Shown piece after piece: positions 44,949 through 53,041 of a stretch of DNA of 64,000 bases; position 1 is the first letter of the stretch; the number at the start of each line of letters is the position of its first letter. The notes under the pieces are model-generated. The model had not been told where the DNA came from and made no database searches. It was given only the letters and a program-made list of their open reading frames with translations. The stretch covers positions 1 through 64,000 of the forward strand of contig JAUXQH010000124.1 in assembly GCA_030685065.1 (NCBI GenBank), read 5' to 3'. The position numbers and the translations under genes were made by a program. This DNA is from Pseudomonadota bacterium. Its GTDB lineage: Bacteria; Myxococcota_A; UBA796; SXON01.

Positions 44949-44954
44949 CTCGCA

Positions 44955-45431
44955 ATGGTCCCGGCCCTCCTCCTCGTGCTCGGTTGCTGGCGTCCCGACG
45001 CCTACGAGCCTCCGGCCGCGCCCGAGGCGCCCGCGGAGCTGGTCGCGGGCGTACCCGAGGAAGCCGCCGCGCCCCCCGACGGCGCCGAGCCCGGCGCGGC
45101 CGAGGCCGATTCCCCCGGGGCGGAGGGGTCCCCCCCCGGGGCGGAGGGGGACCCCGTGGAGAGCGCACCGGAGCCTGGCCAGGAGGATCCCGAGGAGCCG
45201 GCCTTCCCGGCGTACCCCGCGCGCACCCTTCAGGCGCCTGTCACCGTGGTCGACGACTACGGCAAGACGCTCGCCGTGCTCGGCCTCGTCGGGGTCGCGC
45301 TGGAGGTGCGGGACGAAGAGGAGGTGCGGACACGCGTTTTCTGCGCCAGCTGCAAGCCGCCCATCGAGGGCTGGGTTCAACCGCACCTCGTGGTCCGGAC
45401 CGGTTCGAGTCCGACCGATGGGTCGAAATAG
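44955..45431 (+). CDS. Putative lipoprotein with SH3-like C-terminal domain
   Basis: This 158-residue protein has signal MVPALLLVLGC with lipidated Cys11. A long Pro/Glu/Ala/Gly spacer (about 18-88) includes a duplicated PGAEGSP/PGAEGDP unit. The C-terminal domain (about 92-150; VTVVDDYGKTLAVLGLVGVAL, then CASCKPPIEGWVQPHLV) resembles a bacterial SH3 fold and has two cysteines. Function unknown; cell-wall contact is plausible. It is divergent from ldcA and probably leaderless. Confidence 0.7.
   Translation: MVPALLLVLGCWRPDAYEPPAAPEAPAELVAGVPEEAAAPPDGAEPGAAEADSPGAEGSPPGAEGDPVESAPEPGQEDPEEPAFPAYPARTLQAPVTVVDDYGKTLAVLGLVGVALEVRDEEEVRTRVFCASCKPPIEGWVQPHLVVRTGSSPTDGSK
45112..45149 (+). repeat. 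Two copies of a 17-bp repeat, period 21
   Basis: CCCCCGGGGCGGAGGGG occurs at 45112-45128 and 45133-45149. The 21-bp period equals seven codons and duplicates PGAEGxP in the lipoprotein spacer. Recombination would change the spacer length in frame. Confidence 0.9.
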
Positions 45432-45468
45432 CTTGCAGAACGCGCCGCCCGCGCGCACCCTAGAGGAC

Positions 45469-45615
45469 ATGGCGACCGTCGAGCGTACCCTCTTCCGGTT
45501 CCTGGGCACCCTGGTGACCCTCGCCTGGGCGATGCACGAGATGGCGTACCTGCACGACCTGACGCGCGCCGACGACCCGGTCCCGCCGCGTCCCCCGGGG
45601 CCGCCCGAGGCTTGA
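45469..45615 (+). CDS. Small hypothetical protein with hydrophobic helix
   Basis: The product of 48 residues (MATVERTLFRFLGTLVTLAW, then AMHEMAYLHDLTRADD and a Pro-rich tail) has one amphipathic or membrane-associated helix at about 8-27. AGAGGA lies 2-7 nt before the ATG. It follows the lipoprotein gene by 37 nt. No homologue is recalled. The coding claim rests on the ribosome-binding site, codon choice and tight placement. Confidence 0.5.
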   Translation: MATVERTLFRFLGTLVTLAWAMHEMAYLHDLTRADDPVPPRPPGPPEA

Positions 45616-45644
45616 CGCCGCCGTACGGGTGATACCCTCCACAG

Positions 45645-46517
45645 ATGGAACGTCGCATCTGGTCGATCGAGGGAAATCATCAGAAGCTGGACGGCGGAGC
45701 CATGTTCGGGAACGCTCCCCGGGCGCTCTGGGAGCGGTGGACGCCGCCGGACGAGCGGAATCGCATCGATCTCGCGTGCCGATGCCTCCTCGTCCGCGAG
45801 CCGAACCGGATCATCCTGTTCGAGGCCGGGATCGGCGCGTTCTTCGCGCCGGCGCTGCGCGATCGGTACGGGATCCTCGAGGAGCACCACGTGCTGCTCG
45901 ACTCCCTGGCCGCTGCGGGCGTGACCCACGAGGACATCGACATCGTCGTGCTCTCCCACCTCCACTTCGACCACGCGGGCGGCCTCCTCTCGGCCTGGGA
46001 GGCCGGCAGGACCTCGCCGCCCGAGCTCCTGTTCCCGAAGGCGCGGTTCCTCGTGAGCCGCGCGGGCTGGGCGCGCGCCCAACATCCCCACCCGCGGGAC
46101 CGAGCCAGCTTCATCCCCGAGCTCAACGCGGCGCTCGAGGCGTCGGGTCGACTCGAGCTGGTCGACGGCGAATCCTCCCCAACCCTCGGCCCCGACTACC
46201 GCCTCCACTACTCGGACGGCCACACGCCCGGCCTGATGCTCACCGAGATCAAGGGTTCCAAGGGCCCCATCGTCTTCGGCTCCGATCTCGTGCCGGGCCG
46301 CCCCTGGGTCCACACGAGCATCTCGATGGGGTACGACCGGTTTCCCGAGCTGCTCCTCGACGAGAAGCGGGCCCTGCTCGATGGGCTGGTGGCGCGCCGC
46401 GGGCGCTTGTTCTTCACCCACGACGCGGAGTGCGCCCTCGCCTACGTGACGAAGGACGAGTCCGGTCGCTACGGATCGACCGGCGGAAAGGCGAGGGTCG
46501 ACGGCGTGGTCGCCTGA
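45645..46517 (+). CDS. Metallo-beta-lactamase-fold hydrolase
   Basis: A 290-residue cytoplasmic enzyme. The dinuclear metal site reads SHLHFDH (His105, His107, Asp109, His110), with a further His in [11 protein letters not shown], Asp in VFGSDLVPG and a final His in [11 protein letters not shown]. The fold is used by lactonases, glyoxalases and other thioesterases; the quorum-quenching lactonase group is similar in length, but the substrate is not defined. It stands alone, 29 nt after a small gene and about 50 nt before an OMP gene. Confidence 0.9.
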   Translation: MERRIWSIEGNHQKLDGGAMFGNAPRALWERWTPPDERNRIDLACRCLLVREPNRIILFEAGIGAFFAPALRDRYGILEEHHVLLDSLAAAGVTHEDIDIVVLSHLHFDHAGGLLSAWEAGRTSPPELLFPKARFLVSRAGWARAQHPHPRDRASFIPELNAALEASGRLELVDGESSPTLGPDYRLHYSDGHTPGLMLTEIKGSKGPIVFGSDLVPGRPWVHTSISMGYDRFPELLLDEKRALLDGLVARRGRLFFTHDAECALAYVTKDESGRYGSTGGKARVDGVVA

Positions 46518-46568
46518 TCCGCCGCCCCATGATCCGACGCGCCCGCTGACCGCGCGCTATCTTTTCGC

Positions 46569-47234
46569 ATGCTTCCGCTCTACGTCATCGCGCTCGCCGC
46601 CGCCGCCGAAGGGTCGGGCCCGCGGTTCGTGAGCGACCGGCCGCCGCTCGTGGTGTCGGTCGGGGCGGGCCTCGGCGGATCCTGGGTCCTCGGCGCCAAC
46701 GCGGAGGGGTACGGCGGCGCCCTCTCCGAGCGCGTCACCGTCGATCTCCCCACGGGGGACCTGGTGGCGTTCACGGTCGAGCTCGACCACGCGCGGCACC
46801 GCTTGTCCGACGCGGCCGCCTATTTTCCGGAGGCCCCCATCCCGAAGGGCGCGCTCACCGGCTTCCGCGACTACCTCGGGGTCGACATGGGCTTCCGCGT
46901 CGGCCTGCCCGTCGGCGATCCGCGCGCGCGTGAGGCCACCCGGGTCTACGCGGTGCCCTTCTTCCGCCTCGGCCTCGGCGTCGCCGTCACCAGCACCCTG
47001 CTCGACGCGCCCGGCTTCGACGGCCGCGTCGCCTTGCGCAGCAACACCGTCTGGCCCACGCCGAGCCTCTCCGCGGGCGCGGATGTGCGAATCCGTCGCT
47101 GGATCAGCCTCCTGCCGCAGCTGAAGACGCAGGTCCAGGTGTTCGAAGACTCCGCCGAGTCGGTCGGCGGCGCCACCCGGGTAGCCGCCGAGTGGCGTTT
47201 CCAGCCCGCGCTCGACGTGAGCATCCATTTCTGA
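46569..47234 (+). CDS. Putative small outer-membrane beta-barrel protein
   Basis: This 221-residue protein has a very short signal-like start (MLPLYVIALAAAAEG), then alternating strands (PLVVSVGAGLGGSWVLGANAE, YAVPFFRLGLGVAVTSTLLD, WISLLPQLKTQVQVFED) and a terminal Phe (LDVSIHF), the usual outer-membrane sorting signal. No family recognised. The sequence TATCTT ends 5 nt before the ATG and there is no Shine-Dalgarno, consistent with a leaderless mRNA. The next gene begins 8 nt after the stop. Confidence 0.68.
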   Translation: MLPLYVIALAAAAEGSGPRFVSDRPPLVVSVGAGLGGSWVLGANAEGYGGALSERVTVDLPTGDLVAFTVELDHARHRLSDAAAYFPEAPIPKGALTGFRDYLGVDMGFRVGLPVGDPRAREATRVYAVPFFRLGLGVAVTSTLLDAPGFDGRVALRSNTVWPTPSLSAGADVRIRRWISLLPQLKTQVQVFEDSAESVGGATRVAAEWRFQPALDVSIHF

Positions 47235-47242
47235 GGGTTCCC

Positions 47243-47965
47243 ATGGCCTCGCCCTTCTCCGTCCTCCTCCAAGCGCTCGGCGAGCGGCTCGACGAGGACA
47301 TGCTCCCCGCCATCTACACGGCCGCCTCGGTGCCGACGGCGGACGTGCGGGCGTGGATGCGGGACACCGGCATCCCGTTCCACGACCCCGATGCGGGGAC
47401 CTGCCCGTCGACCCCGGATCTGGACGATGCCTCCGCGCGGATCATCGCCCACACCCGGGACCGCGCCACCGCCTTCGGCGTCGCGAGCGGTTTTCTGGGC
47501 GCGGTCGCCATCCCGCCGGAGGTGCTCGCCTCCATCGTCGCGACCCTCCGCCTCGCCCAACGTCTCGCGGTGCTGCACGGGTTCGACCCCGAGACGGACG
47601 TCGGGCGCCTCGTCATGTGGCGTGCGCTCGCGGCGGCGTACGAGCTCGAACTGCCGACGCAGGGCCCCGTCGGGCTCAAGGTCCGCGAGCTCCCGGACCT
47701 GTTGCGCTCCCAGGTCCCCGCCACGCGGCAGGCGAGCGCCTGGCTCGCGCGGCAGGTCGTGCTGCGGGCGACGGCGACCATCATGAGCCGGATCACGCGG
47801 CTCATCCCGGGGCTCGGCGCCGGGCTCGCCGGCTGGGGCGCCCACCGCCGCACCCACGCCATGGGCGGGCGGATGGTCGAGGTGTACCGCCGCGCGATGA
47901 CGGGGGCGCCGTTCGAGCTCGAGGGCGAGGAGATCGCGGTAGAGATCGACGTCCAGGAGTGTTAG
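47243..47965 (+). CDS. EcsC-family protein
   Basis: A 240-residue protein whose central part (FGVASGFLGAVAIPPEVLASI, LRLAQRLAVLHGFDPETDVGR, LVMWRALAAAYEL) and the Gly-rich segment ITRLIPGLGAGLAGWGAHRR, followed by MVEVYRRAMTG, match the EcsC family, which is membrane-associated and of unclear function. It lies between an OMP gene and the carbamoyltransferase gene, each within 10 nt, suggesting an operon 46569-49630. Confidence 0.75.
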   Translation: MASPFSVLLQALGERLDEDMLPAIYTAASVPTADVRAWMRDTGIPFHDPDAGTCPSTPDLDDASARIIAHTRDRATAFGVASGFLGAVAIPPEVLASIVATLRLAQRLAVLHGFDPETDVGRLVMWRALAAAYELELPTQGPVGLKVRELPDLLRSQVPATRQASAWLARQVVLRATATIMSRITRLIPGLGAGLAGWGAHRRTHAMGGRMVEVYRRAMTGAPFELEGEEIAVEIDVQEC

Positions 47966-47974
47966 CCCGGCCCG

Positions 47975-49630
47975 ATGATCATCCTCGGTGTCGCTGACGG
48001 TCCCGATGCGAGCGCCGCGCTTGTCGTAAACGGCGCGCTCGTGGCCGCGGTGGCCCAGGAGCGAATCGACCGCGAGCGGCACTCCCGCGCGTTCCCCTCC
48101 GGCGCCATCGACGCCGTGCTCGACGTCGCCGGCCTCCGGGCGCGAGACGTCGATCGCGTCGTGTTCGGCGGCACGTCGTCACACGCTTCGATCCTGCGGG
48201 CCCGCCCGCACCTGCGCGATCGCGTCACGCCGCGTTGGCGCGAGGCCTACCGCGGCTACCAGGCCGCGCTCCGCGCCTCCGGCCTGTACATGGTGGAACA
48301 GGACATCGCCCGGAAGCTGCTCGAGCCGAAGATGCGGCTCCTGGGCTTCGAGAAGGCGTCGATCGATCTGCACGAGCACGACCGCGCCCACGCCACCGCC
48401 GCGTACCGCTGTCAGGACCGGAGCGACGCGCTCGTCATCACCCTCGACACCCCGGGGGACGGCGCGGCGGTGACGGTGAGCGTGGGCAGGCACCTCCAGC
48501 TCGACCGCGTCTTCCTCCAGACCTCGCTCGCGTCGATCTCCACGTTCCCGGAGCGGATCGCGCAGGTGCTCCAGATCGACGCCATCCACCTCGCCTCGCT
48601 CGCCGCCGGCGGCACCGTCCCCGACGTGCTCCGGGACGCCTTCACCCGCCAGGTCGGCACCCAGGGGGACGGGTTTTCGGCCAAGGGGCTCGGCGGCAAC
48701 ACCGACCCGCTCCTCGCCCTGGTTCGACGCCACGCGCCGGCCGACGTCGCCGCCGCCGCGCAGCACGCCATCGAGGAGGCCGTCGCCGCCTTCGTCCGCC
48801 ATCACGTGGCCCGCATGCGCATCGGCCACGTCGTGGTCGCGGGGGCGCTCTTCGCCAACCCCCGGCTGGCCGCCCGACTCCTCGCGGAGCCGACGGTCGA
48901 GTCGCTCTCGGTGTTCCCCGCCATGGGGGACGAGGGCCTCGCGATCGGCGCCGCGCTCGGCGTGGCCGGCACCCCGATGCGCCGGCTCGCCACATCGGGG
49001 CTCGGCCCCCGCTACACCGAGACCCACTGCTACAAGGCGCTCTCGGTGGCCTCCCTCCCCCGCGACAAGGTGGACGATCCCGAGCACGCCGCCGCCAGGC
49101 TGATCGCCGCGGGGCGCACCGTCGCCCGCTTCGATGGGGGGCTCGAGGTCGGCCCGCGCGCGCTCGGCAACCGCACCGTGCTCTTCCGCGCGGACGATGC
49201 CGCGATCCGCTCGCGCGCGCTCGCGGCGCTGAAGCGTCGGGACTGGGCCTCCGTCGGCTGCGCCCTGCTCGTCGCCGATGCCGGCGGCGCGTTCGCCGAT
49301 CTCGACCGCTCCGAGGCGTCCGCCCGCTTCCGCACCCTCGCGCCGCGCGCGCTCCCCGCCTTCGCCGCGGCGCATCCCGGCGCGATCCAGCGAGACGGCA
49401 CCGCGCTCCCCTACGTGGTCGACCCGGAGGACGCCCCGGGGATGGCCACCCTGCTTCGCGAGGTTCGCCGCCTGACCGGTAGGCACGCGGTCGCGCAGCT
49501 CGACTTCGCCCTCGGAGACGAGCCCATCGTGTGCAGCCCGGGGGACGCGATCCGGTCCTGGCGGGCCTCGGACATCGACGCGCTCTTGCTCGGGCCCTAC
49601 CTCGTCGAGCGGTCCTCGCTCGACACCTGA
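47975..49630 (+). CDS. Carbamoyltransferase (NodU/CmcH/TobZ family)
   Basis: A 551-residue enzyme that transfers carbamoyl from carbamoyl phosphate, via carbamoyl-AMP, to a hydroxyl of a natural product or sugar. The Kae1-like metal site is kept: HDRAH in LHEHDRAHATAAY (two His four apart) and Asp in MGDEGLAIGAAL. The YrdC-linked C-terminal motif FDGGLEVGPRALGNRTVLF and the final GDEPIVCSPGDAIRSWRASD are typical. No biosynthetic cluster surrounds it, so the acceptor is unknown; an envelope glycan is a reasonable guess. The 3' end overlaps the convergent NlpC-like gene by 34 bp. Confidence 0.9.
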   Translation: MIILGVADGPDASAALVVNGALVAAVAQERIDRERHSRAFPSGAIDAVLDVAGLRARDVDRVVFGGTSSHASILRARPHLRDRVTPRWREAYRGYQAALRASGLYMVEQDIARKLLEPKMRLLGFEKASIDLHEHDRAHATAAYRCQDRSDALVITLDTPGDGAAVTVSVGRHLQLDRVFLQTSLASISTFPERIAQVLQIDAIHLASLAAGGTVPDVLRDAFTRQVGTQGDGFSAKGLGGNTDPLLALVRRHAPADVAAAAQHAIEEAVAAFVRHHVARMRIGHVVVAGALFANPRLAARLLAEPTVESLSVFPAMGDEGLAIGAALGVAGTPMRRLATSGLGPRYTETHCYKALSVASLPRDKVDDPEHAAARLIAAGRTVARFDGGLEVGPRALGNRTVLFRADDAAIRSRALAALKRRDWASVGCALLVADAGGAFADLDRSEASARFRTLAPRALPAFAAAHPGAIQRDGTALPYVVDPEDAPGMATLLREVRRLTGRHAVAQLDFALGDEPIVCSPGDAIRSWRASDIDALLLGPYLVERSSLDT

Positions 49631-50295
49631 GCGCCGGCCTCCGAATAGGACGCGAACGCCACCCAGAGCTCCCCGGCGAGGTAGCGCGTGCGCGGCGAAT
49701 CGGAGCGCCCGTGCGCCCGCAGGTTGTCGTTGAGCACCGCGCCGGCGGCGTCCGTGCGGTCCTCCGGGTGGCGGAGGTTCATCCTGAGCCGCACCACGCC
49801 CTTGCTGCCGATGTGGACCATCGTGACGGTGCCGCTCTTGTCGACCGACTCCACCACCGCCACGTGCGAGAGCGGATCGTCGAGGCGGCCGTTGCCGTTG
49901 CGATCGTAGGTGTCGTCAAAGAACGCGACGTCCCCGGGCGACGGCATGCGGCGCCGATGGAGCACGCCCGCGGCCTTCGCCTGGTCGAACAACATCGCGG
50001 AGCTGCCCTTGAACGCGCACCCCGCCGACGCCAACGAGGCCTCGACCAGCCCGGAGCAGTCCCACCGGTAGCGCTCGCCCTCCACCAGCAGCGCCTTCGC
50101 GCCGACGAACGCGGTCGCCGCCTGGGCGATCGCGGTCGGGGACGGACGGTTGGCGATCGGCCCGGGGCGCGTCCGCGCGGGCTTCTCGGCCGGCGGAAGC
50201 ACCCACTCGGACCCCGGATCCCGTCCGAGCCCGGCGAGCGGTCCCGGGATCCGATGGAACGACGGCGCGCAGGCCAGGAGGAGGATCAACAACAC
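49597..50295 (-). CDS. NlpC/P60-like cysteine peptidase lipoprotein
   Basis: A 232-residue lipoprotein (MLLILLLAC, Cys9) with a papain-like NlpC/P60 or CHAP-type core. The catalytic Cys80 is in RYRWDCSGLVEASLA and His144 in PLSHVAVVES. Between them DRNGNGRLDD (131-140) has the spacing of an EF-hand/dockerin calcium loop, which is unusual in this family. It likely cleaves peptidoglycan peptides. It starts at GTG 12 nt after the stop of the upstream Cys-rich lipoprotein gene and overlaps the carbamoyltransferase gene tail-to-tail by 34 bp. Confidence 0.8.
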   Translation of the reverse strand: MLLILLLACAPSFHRIPGPLAGLGRDPGSEWVLPPAEKPARTRPGPIANRPSPTAIAQAATAFVGAKALLVEGERYRWDCSGLVEASLASAGCAFKGSSAMLFDQAKAAGVLHRRRMPSPGDVAFFDDTYDRNGNGRLDDPLSHVAVVESVDKSGTVTMVHIGSKGVVRLRMNLRHPEDRTDAAGAVLNDNLRAHGRSDSPRTRYLAGELWVAFASYSEAGAQVSSEDRSTR

Positions 50296-50307
50296 CGAGG
50301 CGGTGCC

Positions 50308-50682
50308 CTACTGGGCCGCGGTCGCGATCGCCGACAACGTGTCGAGGATCTGATCGCACGTGAGGTTGTTGATCGTGGCGGTCTCGGCCTGGCAGGCCGT
50401 GTCCGTCTTCCCCGCCTCGGTGATGTCGGACTGGCACGAGGCGACCATCTCCGCGCGGCTGGACTCCGCCCAGTCCTCGCGCGCGGTCGACGCGTACTCC
50501 GCCAGCTGCTCCTCCGAGAACGCGTCACAATCGGTGCCGCCCGCGGCTTCGCACTCGTCCTGCGCGGCCTGCTCGGCGCACTCCGAGGTCTTCGAGAGCA
50601 CCTGGTCGCAGTACTCGTCGCACGAGTAGGCGCCGAGCTTCGTCAGATCACAGCCCGCGAGTACGAGGGAGAGAAGAAGCAT
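50308..50682 (-). CDS. Cys-rich lipoprotein
   Basis: A 124-residue lipoprotein with signal MLLLSLVLAGC (lipobox LAGC, Cys11) and an acidic helical mature part with nine more Cys (CDEYCDQVLSKTSECAEQAA, DCDAF, ASCQSD, ACQAE, TCDQIL). A good ribosome-binding site, GGAGG, lies 8 nt before the ATG. Similar short Cys-containing lipoproteins abound in Myxococcota. It shares style but little sequence with the pair at 27 kb. Function unknown. Confidence 0.75.
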   Translation of the reverse strand: MLLLSLVLAGCDLTKLGAYSCDEYCDQVLSKTSECAEQAAQDECEAAGGTDCDAFSEEQLAEYASTAREDWAESSRAEMVASCQSDITEAGKTDTACQAETATINNLTCDQILDTLSAIATAAQ

Positions 50683-50709
50683 CGTGGATCCTCCGTGGTC
50701 TTGCGCCCG

Positions 50710-52998
50710 TCAGAAGGCGTGCGTGAAGTCGATGTAGAGCTGTAGCCCGTCGGCGTCCACGCCGTCGGTCCAGAGGGGGACGGCGGCGGTGACCCCGACG
50801 AGAGAGCCCTTCGCGCCGAGCAGATCCGTGATGGCATGCACACCGAACGAGGCCCCGACGGCGGCGTGGCGCTCCCCGTCCCTCCAGGCGACCCCCGCGT
50901 CGATGCCGGGGCTGAGGTGCAGGTCCGAGAGCCAGAGGAGCGGGAGCGGGATCGATGCGTTTCTCAGCGGTGCCCACCGGTACTCGGCCGAGCCGGAGAG
51001 GCGCTGGTTTCCGACGACCGCGGACTCCCCGATCGCGCGCACGTCTCCCCCTCCGCCGAGTGGGAGGAGGCGGTGCTCCACGTCCCCCGTCGCGACGCCC
51101 GCCTTCGCCTTCACGGCGAAGACGTGCCGCGGATGAGGCGAGAGCAGCTTCACACCCAGCACGGAGGCGCTCGCCCAGCGGTCGTCGCTCTGCGGCACCA
51201 TCCCGCCGCCGAACGAGATCGCGAGCCGATGACCGGACAGGGGGAAATATTCGTCCGTGCGGGTGTCCCACGCGTAGCCGGCGGACGCGCCGAGCGCGAT
51301 GGCGCCCCGGTCGGTGGGACGGAAGGCGGGGTCGAGCAAGGAGGGCCCGACGTAGACGGCGATCCGGTGGGTGCGCGTGCGCCGATCGACGAGGGGGCCG
51401 AGCCACCGCACCCAGCCGACGCTGAGGGAAGCGACATCCTGGGCGTCGTGATCGAAGCTCAACAGGTACAGGTTCCGGCTGTCGTTTCGGCGACGGAACA
51501 GGAGGTCGGCCGCGAGGTCGAAGGAGCCCTGCGAGGGGCTGAGGTTGTAGACCCCGCCGTTGATCACGAGGGTCCATTTCACGGGCCAACGGTCGTTGGC
51601 GAGATCGGACTCGCGGACGTGCCCGTCCGGATCGACCCGCACGGCCGCCGGCCGGTACCCGGTGGTCAGGACCCGCTCGTCCGGCCCTGGACCGGCGAGC
51701 CACGGGGCCTGGCGCTCGCCGTCCACCTGGATCACGACCACCTCGGGCGGCGCGTCGTCAGGGGCATGGCGTTCGACACGCGCTCCGGCGGCGTCTACGC
51801 GCACCACGAAGTCCTGGGTGTGGGGGTACGGCGCGCTCCAGGCGCGCACGAGCTCGGGAGGCACAGCGAGCGCCTCCGTCGCCGCGCTCAGCGTCTCCCC
51901 GGCCAGCAGCCGACGGGTGAGCGCGGCCGCCGTCCCCTCCCCGCGCAGATCGTCGAGCTGGACCGCCGCCGCGCGCCCGGGGATGCGCCCGCCGAGCAGG
52001 TCGAGGACGCCCGGGGGGCCCCCGAACGGCTCGTCGAACACGTCGGCGAAGTAGGGCAAGGTGCCGTCGTAGAGCAGGGCGTCGATCAGCGGGTTCCACG
52101 AAAACCAGCCCAGCAGCTTGCGCACCGAAGGAGATGGCAGCTCCGCGGTGAGCGCGGCGGCGCCGAAGTCTCGCATCCAGCCGTCCGCGAAGACCGCGTC
52201 GCCCTCCACACCCTGCCCCTGCAGCGCCCCCGCCGCGACTTCGCGTCGTACTGCGCCGACATGGTAGGGCCGCAAGAAGCCGGGCGAGAGGCGGAAGGTC
52301 CGGTCGGAGAGAAACACCATCCCGGGCGCGGCGCGGGCGAGACGCGTCAGATCGAGGTCTTCGACGATCGTGAGGTCCGGCGCGGTACCGAGCGGCCACG
52401 CGTCCTCGACCACTTGCGCCAGGAGCTTCGCGACGGAGCGCTCTCTCGCGTTCCGCTCGATGAACCGCACCACCCCGCCCCGCGCCGGGAGCTCGGTGAC
52501 GCGCCCCCCCACGATCACGGCCAGCGCGGCACGATCGGCGATGCCCTCCCACGCGAGGGCGCGGTCGCCGACGGTCCCGTTGAGCACGCCCACCACCCCC
52601 GTGGGGAGCGCAACGTCCACGCGCCATGCGGCGATCAGCGCCGCTCCACCCTCCCCGACCGGCTGGGGATACCAGCCGCCGTTGGCCCAGGCGCCATCTC
52701 CGGGGAGCACCCCGAGATCGCCGTAGCGCACGGGGAGGCGCGTCTCGAACTGCCAGGTTCCCGGGGCGGCGGGGTCCTCGGCCCAGGTGAGCGCGCCGGC
52801 GTCCCTCGCGCCCGGAAACGTGCGGAACAGCGTGCGGTCGTCCGTTGGGTCCGGGAGGGCGGCCAGCGGATCGACCAGCACCACGGGCTCGTCCGCGCGG
52901 AGCGTGCCCCGGATGGTGCGCAGATCGGCGGAGACCTCGGCGCGCAGCTCGATCTGGAGAGCGAGCGCGTGCGGCGCGGCGAGGAGGAGGGGGATCAC
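50710..52998 (-). CDS. M1-peptidase-like region fused to an outer-membrane beta-barrel
   Basis: A 762-residue protein starting at GTG, with signal MIPLLLAAPHALA. Residues about 15-420 resemble the N-terminal and gluzincin-like portions of M1 aminopeptidases (GDGAWANGGWYPQPVGEGG, FADGWMRDFGAAALTAEL), but there is no HExxH zinc motif, so it looks non-catalytic. From about 470 the sequence becomes a beta-barrel (NLYLLSFDHDAQDVASLSVGW, AIALGASAGYAWDTRTDEYF, LLPLGGGGDVRAIGE) ending LYIDFTHAF, like Omp85/surface-antigen barrels; no POTRA is evident. It may present a binding domain on the cell surface or in the periplasm. Confidence 0.72.
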   Translation of the reverse strand: MIPLLLAAPHALALQIELRAEVSADLRTIRGTLRADEPVVLVDPLAALPDPTDDRTLFRTFPGARDAGALTWAEDPAAPGTWQFETRLPVRYGDLGVLPGDGAWANGGWYPQPVGEGGAALIAAWRVDVALPTGVVGVLNGTVGDRALAWEGIADRAALAVIVGGRVTELPARGGVVRFIERNARERSVAKLLAQVVEDAWPLGTAPDLTIVEDLDLTRLARAAPGMVFLSDRTFRLSPGFLRPYHVGAVRREVAAGALQGQGVEGDAVFADGWMRDFGAAALTAELPSPSVRKLLGWFSWNPLIDALLYDGTLPYFADVFDEPFGGPPGVLDLLGGRIPGRAAAVQLDDLRGEGTAAALTRRLLAGETLSAATEALAVPPELVRAWSAPYPHTQDFVVRVDAAGARVERHAPDDAPPEVVVIQVDGERQAPWLAGPGPDERVLTTGYRPAAVRVDPDGHVRESDLANDRWPVKWTLVINGGVYNLSPSQGSFDLAADLLFRRRNDSRNLYLLSFDHDAQDVASLSVGWVRWLGPLVDRRTRTHRIAVYVGPSLLDPAFRPTDRGAIALGASAGYAWDTRTDEYFPLSGHRLAISFGGGMVPQSDDRWASASVLGVKLLSPHPRHVFAVKAKAGVATGDVEHRLLPLGGGGDVRAIGESAVVGNQRLSGSAEYRWAPLRNASIPLPLLWLSDLHLSPGIDAGVAWRDGERHAAVGASFGVHAITDLLGAKGSLVGVTAAVPLWTDGVDADGLQLYIDFTHAF

Positions 52999-53004
52999 GT
53001 GATC
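52993..53004. promoter_or_regulatory. 12-bp palindrome spanning the start codon
   Basis: GATCACGTGATC is a perfect palindrome that includes the GTG start of the M1-like/barrel gene. A TTAGGT hexamer, a possible -10, ends 10 nt before the start. A repressor could block both transcription start and translation here, but it may be chance. Confidence 0.3.
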
Positions 53005-53041
53005 AGGGACCTAACCGGCGGCCCCCGGTCACCCGTCCGCC

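Noticed and set aside
45396-45414. GGTTCGAGTCC, resembling a tRNA T-loop
   Set aside because: The flanking T-stem pairs only 3 of 5 bp, no acceptor stem or anticodon arm is found upstream, and it lies inside the lipoprotein coding sequence.
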